DNA from: an uncultured Arsenicibacter sp.
Lineage (GTDB): Bacteria > Bacteroidota > Bacteroidia > Cytophagales > Spirosomataceae
NCBI RefSeq assembly: GCF_945952095.1
Contig: NZ_CAMFHL010000008.1
Span: 11,664 to 75,663 of the forward strand
Length of the DNA: 64,000 nucleotides
Direction: 5' to 3'
Shown piece after piece: positions 60,827-64,000 of this stretch. A program made the position numbers and the translations under genes. Under the pieces are notes generated by a model. That model searched no databases and was not told the origin of the DNA. It worked only from the letters and a program-made list of their open reading frames with translations. The number at the start of each line of letters is the position of its first letter. Within the stretch, counting starts at the first letter, position 1.

Positions 60827-62104
60827 CTACACGGCCGGATTCAGGGCCAGCTTCCGGGCAGCGGTCAGGAAAAGTGCAGTTGACCCGATACTGATCACGA
60901 GCGTAATGGACATGGCCCACCGCAGCGATTCCGTACCCAGCGCGGGGGTAAGCAGATCGCTGATCATACCAACCACCAGCGGCCCGAAGCCAAGGCCGAT
61001 AAAGTTGAGCACAAAAAACAGGATGGCCGACGTCAGCGACCGCATCGACGCGGGCACCAGGCTATGGGACACCGCAATCGAAGGCCCCAGATACATATTC
61101 TGTAGCGTGGCGGTTATCCCCAGACAAAGCACTGCCAGCCCGGTATGGGGCAGGAACAACGCCCCCGCCGCAAACGGAATCGACAGGATAATGGCATAGG
61201 CCGGAATGCGGAGGTAAAGCCGGTTATCCGTTTTGCCGAAATAATCCGTCAGGAATCCACCGGCGAATGACCCCACGGCACCCCCGATGCCGAAAATCAG
61301 CCCCAGTGTCGCCCCGATCTCAGTCCCCGGCATCTTGTGAATTCTGGCCAGAAACGAGGGAGCCCAGTTCAGGATACCATACAGGCAAAAGACATGCAGA
61401 CCGGTGGCAAGGGCCAGATACACGAATGATCCGGACGCATAGAGCCGTGCCAGCACCACGCGCAGAGCCGGTGCCTCATCGGCTACCCGATCAGCGTCTG
61501 TGGCACCCCGGCGCGGTTCTTTTACCGTCAGAAAAAACAGCAGCGAAAACACAATGCCCGGAATACCGGCCGTAAAGAACGCTGTCCGCCAGCCGAGTTG
61601 CTGACTCAGATAACCGCCCAGCAGAAAGCCGGTCAGAATCCCGAACGAAATACCGCTTGAATAGATAGACAGGGCCGTAGCCCGTTTTTCGGGCGGAAAA
61701 TAGTCCGAAATCATCGCATGTGCCGGCGGGCTGCATCCGGCCTCCCCCACCCCGACCCCAATCCGGGCCAGCAGCAACTGGGCAAAATTCCGGACCAGAC
61801 CGGAGCAAGCCGTCATCAGGCTCCAGACGCCCAGCGAAATGGCCACCGTATTCCGGCGGTTGGTTCTGTCGGCCAGCCGCGCAATCGGGATACCCAGCGT
61901 CACGTAGAACAGCGCAAACGTAAACCCCGACAGCAGGCCAAGCTGAGTGTCGGAGAGGAGCAGTTCTTTTTTAATAGATTCCTGCAGAATAACGAGGAGC
62001 TGCCGGTCGATAAAGTTAAAGACGTAGACCAGCGTCAGCATAAAGAGGACATAATTCCGGTAGGCCGTGCTTATGCCGATGCGTTGAGCGGATGGGGTTT
62101 GCAT
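60827..62104 (-). CDS. MFS transporter, spinster-like family
   Basis: A 425-residue twelve-helix permease from ATG 62104 (TTG 62119 is weaker). It carries the Spns-type first helix FNFIDRQLLVILQESIKKEL, GIPIARLADRTNRR in loop 2-3 and GVGVGEAGCSPPAHAMISDYFP, typical of spinster-like permeases, which in bacteria are often next to degradation genes. It may be co-transcribed with the hydrolase gene just downstream. Substrate unknown. Confidence 0.85.
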   Translation of the reverse strand: MQTPSAQRIGISTAYRNYVLFMLTLVYVFNFIDRQLLVILQESIKKELLLSDTQLGLLSGFTFALFYVTLGIPIARLADRTNRRNTVAISLGVWSLMTACSGLVRNFAQLLLARIGVGVGEAGCSPPAHAMISDYFPPEKRATALSIYSSGISFGILTGFLLGGYLSQQLGWRTAFFTAGIPGIVFSLLFFLTVKEPRRGATDADRVADEAPALRVVLARLYASGSFVYLALATGLHVFCLYGILNWAPSFLARIHKMPGTEIGATLGLIFGIGGAVGSFAGGFLTDYFGKTDNRLYLRIPAYAIILSIPFAAGALFLPHTGLAVLCLGITATLQNMYLGPSIAVSHSLVPASMRSLTSAILFFVLNFIGLGFGPLVVGMISDLLTPALGTESLRWAMSITLVISIGSTALFLTAARKLALNPAV

Positions 62105-62330
62105 AGGGTTGTCGGACAAAGTCAGTACGCAACAGAAAAGTATAAAAAATACTTTCTTTTATACTACACAAAACTAGGATTTCAGGCTATTCTACCAAGG
62201 GATAAAAGGTTGATTTTCAGAGAAAAATAAGAAGGAATTTAATGATAATTTGATAAATGAGCCAGTAATTGGAGTCCTGATAGTTGATCCGGGTACATAA
62301 TGGCTCAACGTTCTATACCGAAAACGGCTT

Positions 62331-62602
62331 TTATGAAGCAATTTCAGGCGCTTTTTTGATCAGGATTAAGTTTGTCATTCCATCCTGCGGCCAAAAATTT
62401 ACTTTATAAGTCTCGTCTTCCTCAAGACCAATTCTATCAATTGAGTTTGTTTTCCTAATAAGATATAGGCTTCCCAGATATAATGATGGCGCAGTAAAGT
62501 CATAGTATCCCCGAAAAACAGTTTGCTAATGAGCTTTTTTGAGGCAAAGAGGTGATAACGTGCATCTCCCTGACCGCGGGCAATTATAATGAATGCAGGA
62601 AG
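62331..62602 (-). pseudogene. Decayed gene fragment
   Basis: The 270 nt after the alpha/beta hydrolase stop have coding character in two frames. The first reads LPAFIIIARGQGDARYHLF then KLISKLFFG; the second, joined near a T5CG4 run, reads RGYYDFTAPSLYLGSLYL and ends KKAPEIAS before TAA at 62331-62333. No start codon is available. It looks like the 3' end of a lost gene with one frameshift, and I do not recognise the family. Confidence 0.4.
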
Positions 62603-63643
62603 CTACTTCAACTGTAGCCAGGCCAATATTTTGTCAATATAACTTACACTGGCAGATGTGCTGTTTTCGGGACTGTTTAAAAAATGATTGCAGCCTACGC
62701 ACGTATCATATACTAAATTGGTCTTTCCTAAACGCAGAAACTCAAGCCGGACATAATCAAGCCCGTAAATTGGTGAACTGTCGTCCTGGCTGGCAGCAAT
62801 CATATAGATTGGAATCGTCAGCTTACGTAACTGCTCAAAAGGAATGACCGTACCGAAGCTGGCCCAACGCTGGTAGGAATGGCCGCCGGTCTCTTTATCG
62901 GTCACGGTCGAATGCTTATAAATGTCTGCAATGCGTTTAAAGGACGCTTCTACACTATCCTGAGCCTGCTGCTGGGTTAACTCACCTTTAGCTGCTTTAA
63001 TACGCCAGCTAATGATTCCGTCGTAGAGTTGATTGAGTCCGCTTCCGACCACGGAAGCAATATGAGTAACCCGCTTGTCTTCAACGGCAAGCGACGGAAC
63101 CACCTGCCCGCCTTCGGAGTAACCATAAGCTGCTATCGTTTTCTGATCCCAAAATCCATGGTTAATCAAATAACTTATAACAGCCCGGGTAGCCTGCACA
63201 CGCCAATACAAGCTAAGGCGTTTGGTATATTCCCTGGAAGGCTTGTGGACGAATAAAACCTGCGACGGATTCTTTTGATATTCTGCTACACTTAGGTCCA
63301 CATTCAATGTATCACAAAAAGAGGTGCCTGGCTTGCCCAGAATGATATAGTGATACTTTTCTTTCGTCTTGCTCAGTAACTCTTCATTGAAAGTAATGGG
63401 GGTTGTTACAAATTTATTTCCCTGAATATACAGGCATAACGGAAGTCCCCCGCTACCGTTGACTTCAATAAACAATGGTGCTTTCCGGCGGATATTTACC
63501 GTATCAACATAGAACCGGATCAGTCCTAATTTCTTGTCTGTTATTGAAAATTCTTTCAATCCATATTCTTTGGGAGTTACGGGCTGAGCCAATAACCCAT
63601 TTTTAAGCAGCAGCAGCGCAATCAATAATAGTATGGTTCTCAT
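62603..63643 (-). CDS. Secreted alpha/beta hydrolase
   Basis: A 346-residue exported protein with signal peptide (MRTILLLIALLLLKNGLLAQ). The nucleophile elbow is GYSEGG (Ser176), a candidate acid is in AASQDDSSPIYG, and the His is in CVGCNHFL; an oxyanion-type segment is LGKPGTSF. Esterase or peptidase activity is possible. The surrounding DNA is more AT-rich than most of the window. It is followed by a decayed fragment. Confidence 0.8.
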   Translation of the reverse strand: MRTILLLIALLLLKNGLLAQPVTPKEYGLKEFSITDKKLGLIRFYVDTVNIRRKAPLFIEVNGSGGLPLCLYIQGNKFVTTPITFNEELLSKTKEKYHYIILGKPGTSFCDTLNVDLSVAEYQKNPSQVLFVHKPSREYTKRLSLYWRVQATRAVISYLINHGFWDQKTIAAYGYSEGGQVVPSLAVEDKRVTHIASVVGSGLNQLYDGIISWRIKAAKGELTQQQAQDSVEASFKRIADIYKHSTVTDKETGGHSYQRWASFGTVIPFEQLRKLTIPIYMIAASQDDSSPIYGLDYVRLEFLRLGKTNLVYDTCVGCNHFLNSPENSTSASVSYIDKILAWLQLK

Positions 63644-63914
63644 AAAGGCCGATCAATCAAATGACACGACAGAAAGATGCATTATAAAGCTGAGAGTTGC
63701 ATTCAGTGATAAGTTCTATTTATGACTTGCACTGAAAAAAGCTGCCACGGGAATGAGGTACCGGTTAACTCCCTGTCATTCCGATGGGCGTAGCTGGTGT
63801 TAATTTTCTGAGGTATAGAAGGGCATATAGCGCAAAAAATACGTTTGTCAGCATACAGAATTGCTATTCAAACTATATTTCCGGAGGATTAGGGATCAGA
63901 TTTCCTATAAAAAC

Positions 63915-63944
63915 AAAAGCCCGACTCGGTAGAATCGGGCTTTT
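63915..63944. terminator. Terminator downstream of the tRNA
   Basis: AAAAGCCCGA (63915-63924) pairs with TCGGGCTTTT (63935-63944). On the minus strand it lies 12 nt after the tRNA 3' end. A 14-nt palindrome CTGCAAGCTTGCAG (63945-63958) adjoins it. Confidence 0.85.
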
Positions 63945-63955
63945 CTGCAAGCTTG

Positions 63956-64000
63956 CAGAGAGAGAGGGCTTCGAACCCCCGGACCTGTTACAGTCAATGG
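63956..64000 (-). tRNA. 3' part of a class II tRNA, probably tRNA-Ser
   Basis: On the minus strand a T-arm GGGGG-TTCGAAG-CCCTC is followed by a 7-nt acceptor half TCTCTCT and discriminator G73 (63956). Upstream GACTGTAACAGGTC forms the long variable arm of class II tRNAs. G73 fits Ser rather than Leu or Tyr. The anticodon is outside the window, so the isoacceptor is unknown. CCA is not encoded in full. Confidence 0.75.

Overview
The window looks like a chromosomal segment of an aerobic Bacteroidota member, most likely Cytophagales (Spirosoma-like). Supporting signs are the gene string ftsX, DUF3098, uppP, truB, ribF; TAnnTTTG-type -7 promoter boxes; many small secreted or lipobox proteins; a LytS-like sensor fragment; and weak ribosome binding sites. 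No rRNA, phage or insertion sequence is visible. A partial class II tRNA, probably tRNA-Ser, lies at the right edge.

Layout. 0-4.9 kb: an efflux operon on the minus strand (TolC-like channel, HlyD-like adaptor, MacB/FtsX-like permease, ABC ATPase, start of a sensor kinase). 5-18.8 kb: a large PAS histidine kinase, PhzF, aldo/keto reductase, dihaem cytochrome c, lytic transglycosylase, homoserine kinase, a beta-lactamase-fold hydrolase and a cupredoxin plus beta-propeller pair. 19-23 kb: the housekeeping operon ftsX to ribF. 23-26.5 kb: a tectonin-like repeat protein, small orphan genes, an AT-rich stretch and an ECF sigma factor. 26.6-32.9 kb: a plus-strand set with a secreted DUF3237 protein, a MetE-core homologue, an aromatic-acid MFS permease, a broken malonyl-CoA synthetase gene, MadL/MadM and a VOC protein.

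33.3-53.8 kb is the most interesting part, almost all on the minus strand. In transcription order it holds a SARP-type regulator, a cytochrome P450, a two-subunit dikinase-like enzyme (ATP-grasp subunit and swivelling-His subunit, with no PEP barrel), an HD hydrolase, an aldehyde dehydrogenase, a second HD hydrolase, a short-chain dehydrogenase, a [2Fe-2S] ferredoxin and a ferredoxin reductase. This gene content matches the Corynebacterium glutamicum cre pathway, in which 4-cresol is first phosphorylated, its methyl group is oxidised by a P450 system, and the aryl phosphate is finally hydrolysed to 4-hydroxybenzoate. Next to it lie pcaH, pcaG, pcaB, a pcaD-pcaC fusion, pobA, a fused pcaI-pcaJ and pcaF. 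Together they would take a 4-alkylphenol to succinyl-CoA and acetyl-CoA. I know of no description of such a locus in Bacteroidota. A candidate SARP operator (two direct repeats, 11-bp period) precedes the P450 gene.

53.9-64 kb: secreted or lipoproteins of unknown function, a DHFR-like reductase, a sulfatase, a second beta-lactamase-fold hydrolase, an MFS permease, a decayed gene, an alpha/beta hydrolase and the tRNA.

Three repeat families recur: a six-copy 92-bp palindromic tandem array after pobA, GA/CT-rich inverted elements at two operon junctions, and AGTGGTGGCACGA palindromes. In three genes the stop codon lies inside a repeat.
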